A stretch of DNA of 53,500 nucleotides from Mesostigma viride. Its lineage: Eukaryota > Streptophyta > Mesostigmatophyceae > Mesostigmatales > Mesostigmataceae. Below the pieces are notes generated by a model. The model was given only the letters and a program-made list of their open reading frames with translations. It was not told the DNA's origin and made no database searches. Where the stretch lies: positions 2,837,681 to 2,891,180 of the forward strand of contig RPFO01000392.1 in assembly GCA_009746045.1 (NCBI GenBank). Reading direction: 5' to 3'. Of the stretch, positions 1-9,370 are shown piece by piece (positions within the stretch are counted from its first letter, which is position 1; each line of letters opens with the position of its first letter). The translations under genes and the position numbers were made by a program.

Positions 1-364
1 GGCCAAGACCTTGGGGTCCTGGCGGTAGAGCGGGCCGGGGCGGCGGCGGGGCATGACCGGCAGGTGCCGGGCCGCCAGCAACGGGGCACGGGCCGCAAAG
101 CCCGCAAAAATGGCTGCGCGTTGGGGGCACCCTTGTCCAGCTCGTCGACGTCCGCCCGGGCGTCCAGGGCCGACAGGTACTCCTGGCGGCACCGGTTCCG
201 CTCGTGCTCGGCGTCCGTCCATGCAGTCCTCAGGATCTCCCTTGACCGGACGTAGAGCAGACCAGTCAGGGCGGACCAGTGCGGCGCGCGGCGCGCGGGG
301 ACGTGGAACCGGAGCCGAAGGGTCGCGCGCACCAACCGGTGCACTAGTAGGAAGAGGGGGTTGA
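1..364 (-). pseudogene. Possible coding remnant, unrecognised, cut by window edge
   Basis: On the minus strand a frame stays open from about 364 to the window edge with no ATG start. It reads as an Arg/Ala/Leu-rich peptide containing the stretch LRTAWTDAEHERNRCRQEYL near its middle. Base composition is very GC-rich and stops abruptly at the A/T-rich tract that begins at 362. Near positions 1-110 a second minus frame, with PLYRQDPKVLA at its end, looks at least as protein-like, so a frameshift is possible. I do not recognise the family. It may be a decayed transposon ORF or an exon of a gene lying to the left. Low confidence. Confidence 0.22.
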
Positions 365-665
365 GAAATTTCTCACTTTTTTCTCAGTTTTTCTCAATTT
401 GAGGGTTTTTCTGAGATTTTTCTCAGCAAATTGAGAATCAGTGAGAAAAATCTCAGTTTTTCTCAGGACGATTGAGAAGAACTGAAAAAATTCTCAGTTT
501 GGTCTCAGTTTTTTAGAAAATTTTCACGAAACCTGAGAAATGGCCTGAGAAGTGCTGAGAAGAATTGAGAATCATTCTCAATTTTCTCAAACAAGTCCAA
601 TGCCACAACTGAGAAAACCGCAAGAACTGAGAAAGCAGAGAAAAACACAAGGACTGAGAACGAGG
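362..665. repeat. Cryptic repeat of TTCTCA/TGAGAA motifs
   Basis: About 300 bp in which TCTCA or its complement TGAGA recurs roughly every 10 bases, on both strands and with irregular spacing. It is separated from runs of T or A. There is no fixed unit length, so it is not a simple tandem array, and the mixed orientation gives many potential small hairpins. The open frames crossing it are by-products of the motif. Confidence 0.6.
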
Positions 666-774
666 AGATTCACACACTTGATACAAACGCATCACATTGC
701 AAGCGGTGAGCATGGTAGAGATGGAATGTGAAAAATCTAGGGTTATCATACAATATAGCCAATGTACCATCCAA

Positions 775-1065
775 GCCACGAGCCACGAGGTAGCCATGGC
801 TGACAGCGGAGCTCATAACTTTCACGTTTGAGCACCCAATTCGGCTGTGAATATCACAATCACTTCGTCTTTCTAAGACGCACACGCTGATATACTTTTC
901 CGAAGCTATATTGCGCAATATATGACGAGCAAACGCTCCTCGACGCAACGCAGCCTGGCGGCTGCGCTAAGCCCTGAAAGTACGTCTGCAGCTCCGGCTG
1001 CAGCCTCGCCCTCAGGTCCGGAAAGAAGTGGCGACACTAGTCGCGCACTGGTGGTCGCCCAGATC
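775..1065 (+). mobile_element. ORF1-only element, 5' fragment
   Basis: This matches the 5' leader and first ~47 codons of the ORF1-only elements at 9371-11396 and 45912-47906. The shared leader begins with CCACGAGGTAGCCATGGCT. The ORF1 start is at 922 (MTSKRSSTQRSLAAAL). Similarity ends abruptly after the codons for VVAQ near 1062, where unrelated sequence follows. The fragment keeps the 5' end and lacks the 3' end, the opposite of normal 5'-truncated LINE copies, so it was probably broken by a later deletion or rearrangement. Confidence 0.6.
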
Positions 1066-1154
1066 CCTCATTTGATGCCCAGCACGTTGAACGCGTTGTG
1101 TCGGCACAGCGATCCCCCCTGCATTCAAACAAAGGCACACCGATAACCAAGAAA

Positions 1155-1340
1155 AGCGTATGCAAATGTGTAGCCTTGTTCCTTGAAATTATGGCTGGCT
1201 TACGCAAAGAGCGACTGTAAGATGACCTGTACAGTGGGGCCGGAAACAGCTTGCTTGATCAGGGCGTGTTTTTCGAGCTTCACTGGCCGGGAGTGTCTAG
1301 TGGTGAGAACCATTGCTGCGATCGCTTTCCCACCATTTAC
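1155..1340 (-). repeat. DR1 dispersed repeat, partial, inverted
   Basis: Reverse-complement copy of part of DR1 (compare 8372-8706), covering the stretch with GGGGCCGGAAACAGCTTGCT and the segment ending near GCGATCGC. Both DR1 termini are missing. It faces the plus-strand DR1 copy at 2108-2336. Confidence 0.65.
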
Positions 1341-1389
1341 GAGGAAATCACGCAAATGAAAAACTACTGAAACGGTCTAGCTAGTCAGT

Positions 1390-1600
1390 CATTACAGTAG
1401 CCATATGCCATGCATGTTTCCAAGAACTGCACACGGTGCAAATGCAAAAATCCGGAGGACACGACTTCATTGCTTCATTGTCGTCAGAAAGCAACAAACG
1501 TGAAAACGCTAGCTGCCCAAATCTGAGATTCCGCGGAGCACAGAAAGTAAGAAAGCCTAGAAGCTACCAGCAAGGAATCGAACATAGGACTTCATTGCTT
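1390..1600 (-). repeat. Inverted copy of the 250-bp repeat unit
   Basis: Reverse complement of the unit that is tandemly triplicated at 2435-3180. It includes the TTCCGCGGAATCTCAGATTT-like core and the B-box-like segment (GTTCGATTCC on the minus strand). Identity is lower than among the three tandem copies, so it is an older or separately inserted copy. Confidence 0.6.
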
Positions 1601-1656
1601 CATATTTGAATGCACAAGAATAAATAAGTGACATGCATTAAGGGCCCGCCTGCATA

Positions 1657-1756
1657 AAGGGCCTGCAGTCTGATGCGGGCCCAACGGCAGCACCGCCATA
1701 GCAGATAAGGGCCCCCAGTCTGATGCGGGCCCCACAGCACCACCGCCATAGCAGAG
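1657..1756 (+). repeat. 50-bp direct duplication
   Basis: Two adjacent ~50-bp copies (about 1657-1706 and 1707-1756). Each contains CAGTCTGATGCGGGCCC followed by CACCGCCATAGCAGA, with a few substitutions between them. A short tandem duplication with no coding potential I can support. From here to 2107 I see nothing else. Confidence 0.7.
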
Positions 1757-2107
1757 CTCAAAGCGGTCATGGTGCGCATGAAACGTATGTATTTGTCGGT
1801 AGGTGCCGTTGGGGTCAAATTGGGTGCCGCCAAAAACGGGCCGAACTGAGGCCGTCGATGAGTGCCATCATGCGGCTTGGGTCATTTCTGTTGGAGAACT
1901 TCAGGTAAGTTAGTTACTTAATGCAAACCACTGGTCGCCCGCGTCGGGAACCGGCCCAACGGCTCTTCCGCAACAGAAAATTACGCGGCATACTGCAGAA
2001 GTCTTCGGATCGTTACATTTCGACGGTCAAGATTTCAAGATGAGGCTTGCGTTCAATTTGCCGCAGTTTGCCGCCCAGAGAAAGTAGTCGTTGGACTCGT
2101 TCCCCAC

Positions 2108-2336
2108 GAGAAACACAATTGATCAAGCAAGCTGTTTCCGGCCCCACCGTCTAGGTCATCTCGTCGCTCTACACGTCAGCCAGCCATAATTTCAATGCAC
2201 AAGGCTACACATTTCCATCTCCATTCATATTCATAATCCTGCACGACTCGAAAACGCGGACAAGATAACGGCAGGCTCGAGCTACCATGGTCCGGATTCT
2301 CCCGATTTCTGGCCTGCGCTGGTTGTCTCCTTGATG
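2108..2336 (+). repeat. DR1 dispersed repeat, right part
   Basis: Plus-oriented DR1 copy from TGATCAAGCAAGCTG through CATTCATATTCATAATCC and GCTCGAGCTACCATGG to the terminus TTGTCTCCTTGAT at about 2324-2336. The GAGCTACCATGG site, which carries insertions in two other DR1 copies, is intact here. The left end is truncated. Confidence 0.75.
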
Positions 2337-2434
2337 TTGGCGACTCCCTCCGGTAAGAGGTTTTTCGCAGTTTGGCTGTTTCGAAACGTTAATTTAGTGA
2401 GATGCCTTCGGATCTGGAGACTCACACAGCCGCG

Positions 2435-3180
2435 AAATCATGCCTAAGGTCCTATGTTCGATCCCTTGCTGGTAGCTTCTGAGCTTTCTTATTTTCTGTG
2501 TTCCGCGGAATCTCAGATTTGGGCCGCTATCGTTTTCACGTTTATTGCTTTCTGATCCGACGACAATGTCGTGGCTTGCTCGTGTGACATCTGGTGCATG
2601 GTGTGATTCATGTGTATGGGTCGCTCTGCCATAAGAGTGAGTGTTGGGTCATGTTCAAATCGTGTTCTACACATTCGCTGCATGAAATCATGCCAAAGGT
2701 CCTATGTTCGATCCCTTGCTGGTAGCTTCTGAGGTTTCTTATTTTCTGTGTTCCGCGGAATCTCAGATTTGGGCCGCTATCGTTTTCACGTTTATTGCTT
2801 GCTGATCCGACGACAATGTTGTGGCTTGCTCGTGTGACATCTGGTGCATGGTGTGATTCATGTGTATGGGCTGCTTTGCCATAAGAGTGAGTGTTGGGTC
2901 ATGTTCAAATCGTGTTCTACACATTTGCTGCATGAAATCATGCCTAAGGTCCTATGTTCGATCCCTTGCTGGTAGCTTCTGAGCCTTCTTATTTACTGTG
3001 TTCCGCGGAATCTCAGATTTGGGCCGCTATCGTTTTCATGTTTGTTGCTTTATGATCCGACGACAATGTTGTGGCTTGCTCGTGTGACATCTGGTGCATG
3101 GTGTGATTCATGTGTATGGGCTGCTTAGCCATAAAAGTGAGTATTGGGTCATAAATCGTGTTCTACACATTTGCTGCATG
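2435..3180 (+). repeat. Three tandem 250-bp units with a tRNA-like B box
   Basis: Three head-to-tail units start near 2435, 2685 and 2935, with an exact 250-bp period. Each holds GTCCTATGTTCGATCCC, which contains a good RNA polymerase III B-box match (GTTCGATCCC), then GCTGGTAGCTTCTGAG, TTCCGCGGAATCTCAGATTT and CATGTGTATGGG. Unit 3 has a small internal deletion near its end. Either a tandemly amplified SINE-like unit or a satellite that captured one. No clear A box was found. Confidence 0.75.
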
Positions 3181-4149
3181 GACCGTTAGGTGCTGGTTAG
3201 CTCTTCCTTGTAGAATGGTGAGGTCTATGTCAAGGATCTGATATCTTTTTTTTCTCTTGCATATTGTGTCGCGGGTTGCTTGGATTCTTGCAAGCACCAA
3301 TAGAATGAAATGGGAGCGGCCAGCATGATGCCCTAGCAAGCGACCAGCTTTATTAACCAGCTGTCATCGTATTTGATGAAAGGCAATGACGGATGTGTCA
3401 TAAAGCCATATGTAACAGTGTTGTATAGATGATTCATTAAATGATCAATGGTTACAATTTCAGAACCGCCGCTGAATGGTCAGTATGAATCAATGGGTTC
3501 TTGACGGCTTTATAAATCTAGTACAGTCACAGGTCTAGCCTTATGCTATTTCATGCATATTCTGGTTGCACAACGGATTCTTTTTTTTTTGCAGAAGTAC
3601 AGGACACCGGCAATGCGTCAAGCGACTCATTAAGGTATGTTTTGAGATGTGGATTTTAAATGCATGTTCATCTTGTGATGTGTGCACACCACAGTGCTGG
3701 TCTGGCCATTTAACGCCACCATGTAGTCAGACCTAGGTGGATGTCGTGCCGGTATTTTTTCAAGTTGTGGCTTCTGTGACTGCACATAAAATGCTTTCTT
3801 ATGTATGGTGCTGATTTTCCATTCCTGTGTTCTGCTTTTGTTTTGCATTCTTTTCAGTTTGTGGCGCATACCAACGGCACCGACATCTTCAATTTGGGGC
3901 ATCAAGCTATGCAAGCGGCCTTGTGAAAGACAGCCATGGCAACATAGTTGTAGCCATCTTCTTTGAAAAAATTGCAGCAAGCTAGAGAATTAGACGAGTT
4001 TATGGCAGGGCCATGTCAAGAAATATATGCACAAAAGCACGGATTTCATACGTAAATAAATTATTTTTTAATTAAAAAAAACGGTTGCCTTGATTGCCTT
4101 GCTGAAATTATGTTGGTGCCCAGTGCTTGCTGCTATCATAATCTGTTTT
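3181..4149. other. Nothing recognised
   Basis: AT-richer sequence with a poly(T) run near 3582 and an A-rich run near 4070. A 116-codon minus-strand frame at 3630-3980 has no recognisable motif. I see no gene or repeat here that I can support. Confidence 0.4.
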
Positions 4150-4595
4150 TCACTCTCTCGTGTTTATAGTGTGGTCAGAGCACACCGTGGGCGTGTCAAA
4201 CACTCGGGCGTCCAGAACCGAGGTGCACCTGGGCTGCCGTACCACCACGTAGTCCAGACAGGCCTGATGCATGGCCGTTAGGGCCACGAAAAGTGACCAA
4301 GTCCTGTGAGGGACGTTGGAATTGGCAGTTGACAGCAACCATCCCGCTATCCCGCAAAAAGGCAGAGAAAAGGGGAGTGTTGGCGTTTGCTTCCGTGTCA
4401 GCAGGCGCAAACCGACTGCCAGCAGTGCCCACGGGGAGCGTGGCATTGGCGTCGAGCAGCATAACCAAAAAGTGGCGGGCCGGAGTGATCCCCTCAAGGT
4501 TATGCAAGGATTCGAAGAACTCCTCGCGGGCCGACTCAGGTAGACCACTGTGGGGTGCGTAGCCCACCCCCATCGTGAGGTGGTGTTTAGACCGC
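4150..4595 (-). pseudogene. LINE-A ORF2, C-terminal part of the endonuclease domain
   Basis: Minus-strand remnant of an apurinic-type (EEP) endonuclease of a non-LTR retrotransposon. In one frame I read GYAPHSGLPESAREEFFESL, then FLVMLLDANATLPV at the place where GDFNA is expected (the catalytic GD is changed to LD), then VNCQFQRPSQDLVTFRGPNG. After a frameshift near 4270 it continues as LDYVVVRQPRC and ends near VFDTPTVCSDHT, whose SDH is the conserved endonuclease histidine motif. The upstream half of the domain lies at 6096-6739, separated by the hAT-type insertion at 4604-6087. No RT follows, so the copy is truncated beyond 4150. Not functional. Confidence 0.75.
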
Positions 4596-4603
4596 CCCTC
4601 GAC

Positions 4604-6087
4604 CAGTGAACAGCCATACGGCGTATAATACGCCGTATGGCGCGTATTATACGCCACACGCAAGATTTCCGTATGAAAATGGGGAAAAAAATACGCACTG
4701 CGTATTTTTTGCGTATTTTTTGCGTATTGCGTATTTTTTGCGTATTTTTTGCGTATTTTTTGCGTATTTTTTGCGTATGAACCTCGTTCGAAGTAGCTTC
4801 TGGCATCATTTTGGACGGCACGTGGAGCCGGAACTAGATGCAGGTGGGCACCAAGCTGGCCGTGCATGTACGACTGTACGTGCATTGCTGCAGATTGCTG
4901 CGTGTCGGACTAGGGTCTAGGAGACGAAGGACGAGGAAATTAGGTGACGAAGTTATGTTGTCTGCCAACAAGGGCGCGCATCTGGCACCTAACATTTAAT
5001 TGTAGCACAATTGACATCCAGGCACCATGGCTAGCGACGGTGATGGTGTGGGTCTATGGAACACGATGATGATGGGGCCGACGAGATGTGCACAGGCCGT
5101 ATTCGAGACTGTCTGGACACACATCGTGAAAGAACAGACTCTCAACAAGAAAGGGCAGCCGACAGGTAACTACTAGCTCAGTGACGTGCACACTTTTGGA
5201 TGCAAAATTCTCGGGTTCTACCACCCGAGCAAGGCTAGCACCCGCCATATCATGGGCGCTACGTATGCAAAGGAGGCAAGAGTGAGCGAGTGCAAGAGGC
5301 CGCCGGAGGCATTATACGTCGCAGGCTGCGGGGTATTTGGTGTGACTCGCGATGCACATAAATGCCTTATTTAGCCATGCAGGCTGCTGCTAGCCAGCCA
5401 CCGTACCATATGTGTCAATGGTTTAGGGAAGCTGGGTCGGGTTGCTGGCATGCATGGTATCCTGCACGCTAGCCACATTGTTGGCAGCCCGTATGGATTC
5501 TTGCTTCATGTAGATCAATATTGCATGGTGGCCTACCACGAGTAGGCAAGATGTCTGTTTCTGGCACAATGTCTTATTACTTTTGGCAAGGTGGCCGACT
5601 GACCGTGTGCTGTATTTCAGTCCTAGTATATAGCAATTCCATGCTGCCAGAGATGACGTGGTTTTAAGTTCAACATACAGTAATGGTGGCAGCAATCTCT
5701 ATACCTCTGCAAGTGTCATTGCGCATGCATATCTACTTTTGTTATTATCCTTTTCAGGTGTGCACTGATTGTGCATACAAAGTTTTTGTTATGGTGTGCT
5801 TTTAAGAAAACAAACAGGACAATGCTTGTACTTGTAAGCAGCAACGGTAATGCCAATGTCATGAGATGATGTGTCACATATTATCTATAGGCATACATGT
5901 GGTGCATTGCAAGAACACAAAGAAAACATGCCTGATTGGTCAGATTGATGAGGAACCCCCCGAACCATTCAAAAAACAGCATTTTCAAGAGTCACCGTAC
6001 GATTTGCGTATAATACCCCGTACGAGCGTATTATACCCAATACCCATGGGCCTGGTACGATTGCGTATTGCGTATGCCTGTACACTG
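4604..6087. mobile_element. Non-autonomous hAT-type DNA transposon, 1484 bp
   Basis: Ends are CAGTGAACAGCCATACG (4604) and, read inward from 6087, CAGTGTACAGGCATACG, giving 15 of 17 matches. The element is flanked by a perfect 8-bp TSD, CCCTCGAC, at 4596-4603 and 6088-6095. The 8-bp TSD and CAGTG ends are the hallmarks of the hAT superfamily (known family rule). Removing the insert and one TSD rejoins the LINE-A endonuclease frame (…AHFTSVEG then RSKHHLTMGV…). Inside I find no transposase, so it depends on a source elsewhere. Subterminal palindromes and GCGTATTTTTT repeats lie at the left, and related GTATAATACGC motifs near 5995-6045. From 4800 to 5980 I see nothing coding. Confidence 0.85.
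4614..4780. repeat. Subterminal palindromes and GCGTATTTTTT repeats of the hAT element
   Basis: CATACGGCGTAT and its complement flank a single A, giving a 25-bp near-perfect palindrome at about 4615-4639. It is followed by GCGTATTATACGC, and then by about seven GCGTATTTTTT-type units from 4696 to 4780. Repeated subterminal motifs are usual transposase-binding sites in hAT elements (family knowledge). The binding role here is inference. The periodic KKYAKNTQ peptide read on the minus strand is a translation artefact. Confidence 0.75.
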
Positions 6088-6095
6088 CCCTCGAC

Positions 6096-6739
6096 AGAGG
6101 TGAAATGTGCTACAATAAGGCGTGGGGTTAGAAACTGAAGCGTGCTGAGGCTAGCAACTGCTGAGCGGCGAACACAAAAGACCAACACCACCTTGGCCAG
6201 GCGTACCGCTGCCAGCGAAGTAAAACCGCCAGCCACCCGCCAAGCGATCAGTGCTCACCATGCCAAGTGGCACCGTGCGGCGGTGTTCCTGGACGCCTAA
6301 TATAGATACACGATGCTCAATGCAAAATGCGACTCTAGAGCTCCTCTACCCGGCAGCTATGGTCGTCATCTAGCAATGAGCGGGTGTTAAAAGTGGCAAG
6401 GGCCAAGGATGCCTGCTGGCCCACCAGGGGAGGACGACGATGGATCGATGATGGGGGTGGATGCGGCGGGGGGTGGAGGTGGGGGTGAAACGGAGGGGGG
6501 AAGGGAAGCGGTAGAAATAGACAAATAGTGATTTTCATCGCATTTATTTTGTCCTGCAAGCGTAGGATGCGAGCCTGCCGCTTGCTCGGGGTATTCGGGG
6601 TTGGCGCTGATTGCACAACGCCAAGGCGTAGGTAATCTAGCAAACGTTGGGTTTTACGAATCTGACATTTGACAGATGAGGTTGTGGCCCGAAATACCGG
6701 CACCACCATGGCTTTCACCCGACGGTTAGGTCGAGGCAT
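6096..6739 (-). pseudogene. LINE-A ORF2, N-terminal part
   Basis: ORF2 begins at the ATG at 6739 (MPRPNRRVKAMVV). It has a Pro/His-rich linker, then LVGQQASLALATFNTRSLL, the first strand of an EEP endonuclease (N is the conserved metal-site Asn). It keeps CRVEEL and then hits a stop. Further down, in shifted frames, GWRFYFAGSGTPGQGGVGLL and LIVAHFTSVEG are recognisable against the paralogue at 35716-36467. The hAT element interrupts it after TSVEG. ORF1 ends about 70 bp upstream. At least two frameshifts and one stop make it dead. It supplies the empty-site sequence for the SINE insertion at 34750. Confidence 0.7.
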
Positions 6740-6811
6740 GGTATAGTGGAACGGGACTGTTTAGAGGCTGTCCCCGAAGCCTGTTAGCCGCGAGCCGACG
6801 AGGAAGGTTGT

Positions 6812-8015
6812 CTACCTACTGTCTACCAACAGAGGCAGCACCCTTCTGGCTAGACACCTGACGAGACTCCGCTCCGGGGGTGTTAATCGGAACACCTGTA
6901 ATCTTCTGCCCATCAAAGAATGCTTCAAAGGAGCCATCCTGAAGCAGACGCTTACCCTTGGTCTCGAGCTTCTTGGTCTCCTGGACGATGGTGCTGAACA
7001 TTCCACACCACGCTCCTCCGAGGATCGCCTTCAGTTGAGCCGGTGTGTAGTCCTCGTCGAGGCTGAAGTCGTTAGGCTGGAGCAGACGACGTGCTTCCAG
7101 CACGAGGCGTTTGTCGTGCATGGAGGCCATTGAGACGACGACCAGGCCCAGAGGGCCTGGCAGCCGAATGGCACGTTCAATGGCAACACGGTTCTGGAGC
7201 TGCAGCTTCCCCAGAAACGCTGGGCCGCGCAGCTCCTCGGCAAGTGAGTGTGCTGTCTCCTGTGCTGCCGCGCCTTTCTGGAATCCTTTGATTACCATAT
7301 TGCGTTGGCGTTGCTGCACTGTGCACATTCTGGGTGACCGCAGCGGTAGCTGCAGACTTGGCCGCCTGTTGAACGATGGTGGTCAGCTGCTTGCCGGTGA
7401 CATCGGCAAACGTGGTAGTTTTGGCAGGGGCTGCCATGGCCTTCTTCAGCTCCAGCATCGTCTCCTTCAGGACCGTAATGTCGCCCTGCACGGTCGTAAA
7501 AGACTGTGCGAGGTCAGGACTGCAGCACGGTAGTATCGGGCGCGGGGGCTGGCCTGGCGATGGGCGTCGCCGGCAGCTCGAAATAAGCAGCTCAGGGTTC
7601 AGGGCAGCACGAAATAAGACAGGCAAGACGGCAATCTTTGGGCTCCCACTTAGGCCACTCATCCGAAGCAGCCACCATAACCTGGCCTGTGCGAGGGTGG
7701 CGAATCGGGGCGTCGTGTTCTTCGCGGAGCTTCAGCACGTTGAGCACCTCGGCGTCGCTGAAGCCGAGGAAGGCAGCGATGTCGTCCACTGAGGCTCAAA
7801 CGTTTGTCTGTGTAGAATGATTGAGGAAGAAATGGAGTCCGGCAAGGAGGTTTCATCCGCTATCGGAGTTGCTTCCGAAGTCGCTGCCGAAGTCTTGGTG
7901 CGCTTGTTAGCGGCTTTCTTGGCGGCGGCAATTTCGTTGGCGATTTTTTTTGCAGCAAGTACATGGCATCGATAGATTCGGAAGCAAAAGCTGGAGACGA
8001 TGCGGGGGCCTCCAT
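6812..8015 (-). pseudogene. LINE-A ORF1 (RNA-binding chaperone-like), decayed
   Basis: Reads through at least three frames from an ATG at 8015 (MEAPASSPAFASESIDAMYL), through a Lys/Ala-rich segment (IANEIAAAKKAANKRTK), then MDDIAAFLGFSDAEVLNVLK and HPRTGQVMVAASDEWPKWEP, to a C-terminal segment with NMVIKGF, LGLVVVSMASMHDKRLVLEA and FSLDEDYTPAQLKAILGG. The pattern of a short hydrophobic strand, a helix, a second strand and a basic C-terminal domain resembles L1-type ORF1 proteins, which bind the element's RNA. That assignment is inference from layout and from the neighbouring ORF2. Frameshifts occur near 7960, 7790, 7600 and 7330. Confidence 0.55.
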
Positions 8016-8274
8016 GGCTACGTTTAATAGCACCTAGACGATGGCAGGGGGCACCTGTAGACGCACGGCTCACGTGCGTGGTGCCGCCATAACGTGCAGA
8101 AAAATAGCGATATCTGCTGGGCAGGCCGCTGGCGATAACTTTCGAAATCCTGAGCGATGGCTGCCAAAAATTCTAAAGATCAGCGTGTTCGTCATCAAAA
8201 TGCGAGTCTGTTGCAATTTACCCGACCGAATTTCATGCCCGAATGTAAAAGTTATGAGCATTCTCGGCATCCAT

Positions 8275-8336
8275 ATCTCTGGGCTATGTGCTACATATAC
8301 TCCCAACGGAGTTATGTTCCTAATTAATTGATTGAG
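8275..8336 (+). mobile_element. Isolated retroelement 3' tail
   Basis: About 60 bp matching only the last bases of the ORF1-only element (compare 11335-11396): GGGCTATGTGCTACATATAC, the hairpin CTCCCAACGGAG at 8300-8311, TTATGTTCCTAATTAATTGA. No clear TSD. Either a very short insertion or the leftover of a deleted copy. Confidence 0.6.
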
Positions 8337-8371
8337 TGGTGAAATCATAGGTCCATGGCTATGGGCATAGG

Positions 8372-8706
8372 TATCAAGGAGACAATGGCTATGGGCATAG
8401 GTATATACGCTTGCAGTGGGAGAGCGATCGCAGCAATGGTGCTCACCACTAGACACTCCCGGCCAGTTAGGCTCGAAACACACGCCCTGATCAAGCATGC
8501 TGTTTCCGGCCCCACCGTCTAGGTCATAGTAGTCGCTCTACACGTAAGCCAGCCATAATTTCAATGCACAAGGCTACACATTTCCATCACCATTCATCTT
8601 CATCATCCTGAACGACTCGAACACGCGGACAAGATAACGGCAGGCTCGAGCTACCACCATGGTCCGGATTCTCCCGATTTCTGGCCTGCTCTGGCTGTCT
8701 CCTTGA
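8372..8706 (+). repeat. DR1 dispersed repeat, most complete copy
   Basis: About 335 bp from TATCAAGGAGACAA (8372-8385) to its near-inverse GCTGTCTCCTTGATA (right end 8706), giving 14-bp terminal inverted repeats. Each side abuts an AGG trinucleotide, a possible 3-bp TSD. The left end lies between two copies of ATGGCTATGGGCATAGGTAT (8355-8374 and 8385-8404), so a local duplication could mimic the terminus. No open frame. Most other copies in the window keep the right terminus and lose the left. Possibly a MITE; the class is not certain. Confidence 0.6.
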
Positions 8707-8857
8707 TAAGGTCTACAAGCGTGTGGCTCGGCAGGATGCTGAGGTCAGCGGTCATGACGTGCTGTGAGGTGGGATCAAGGTACTTGAAATACCGTTGTTG
8801 TTGGCAGGGGCAGGGCCCTGCCAAGATGGTGGCCAGCTCGGTGGGCGTCTTATTATT

Positions 8858-8992
8858 CTATCAGCGTGTGCGTCTTAGAGAGACGAAGCGATTGTGATAG
8901 TCACAGCCGAATTTGGCGCCCAAACCTGAAAGTTATGAGCTCCGCCGTCACTGAGCCATGGCTACCTCGTGGATCGTGGCTCGTGGTGGCTC
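8858..8992 (-). mobile_element. ORF1-only element 5' leader, inverted fragment
   Basis: The reverse complement matches the leader of the ORF1-only family, from CCACGAGGTAGCCATGGCT through GGAGCTCATAACTTTCA to AAGACGCACACGCTGATA. The ORF itself is absent. It ends close to the leader start used by the complete copy at 9371-11396, in opposite orientation. Confidence 0.6.
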
Positions 8993-9104
8993 TGCATCAT
9001 ATTTATCATATTTATGGTCCCCAACCACCATTGGATTATTACCACATGCATAGGTGTGGTTTCCAGAAAAGTGCACTTTAGGCATGTCCCCTCCCCTTTT
9101 AATT

Positions 9105-9140
9105 CATTAATCGGCGTTGATACACTGTGACTCCCCAACG
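9105..9140 (-). mobile_element. LINE-B type 3' hairpin remnant
   Basis: Contains GTGACTCCCCAACGGGAGC next to an AATTCATTAAT tract. This is the terminal hairpin (CTCCC-CAAC-GGGAG) seen at LINE-B 3' ends. Only the hairpin and degenerate tail are recognisable. Confidence 0.4.
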
Positions 9141-9370
9141 GGAGCGCGGGTTTAAATAATGAAATGAGACATTGGCAGAAACAACCACCAGGCACCAGAA
9201 TGCACTACGAACCAGTAAATGCAGCCTGTACAGGCACTCATGACGAATTTATTGACAGCCCCCTGTAATTACAGTCATTCACGCCTTCAGTTGGGTTCGA
9301 GATTTTTGAGGGGTCAACCCAATTGAAGGCGTGAATGATTCTACTAATTTGAACTAAAGATACTGAAACG

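Noticed and set aside
1155-2560. Single large inverted repeat centred near 1850
   Set aside because: The order of the two repeat types (DR1 and the 250-bp unit) is not mirrored, so these are separate inverted copies rather than one palindrome.
4150-4885. Lys/Tyr/Asn-rich protein with KKYAKNTQKIR repeats
   Set aside because: This is translation of the GCGTATTTTTT ladder inside the hAT element end. Only the part below 4595 is genuine endonuclease remnant.
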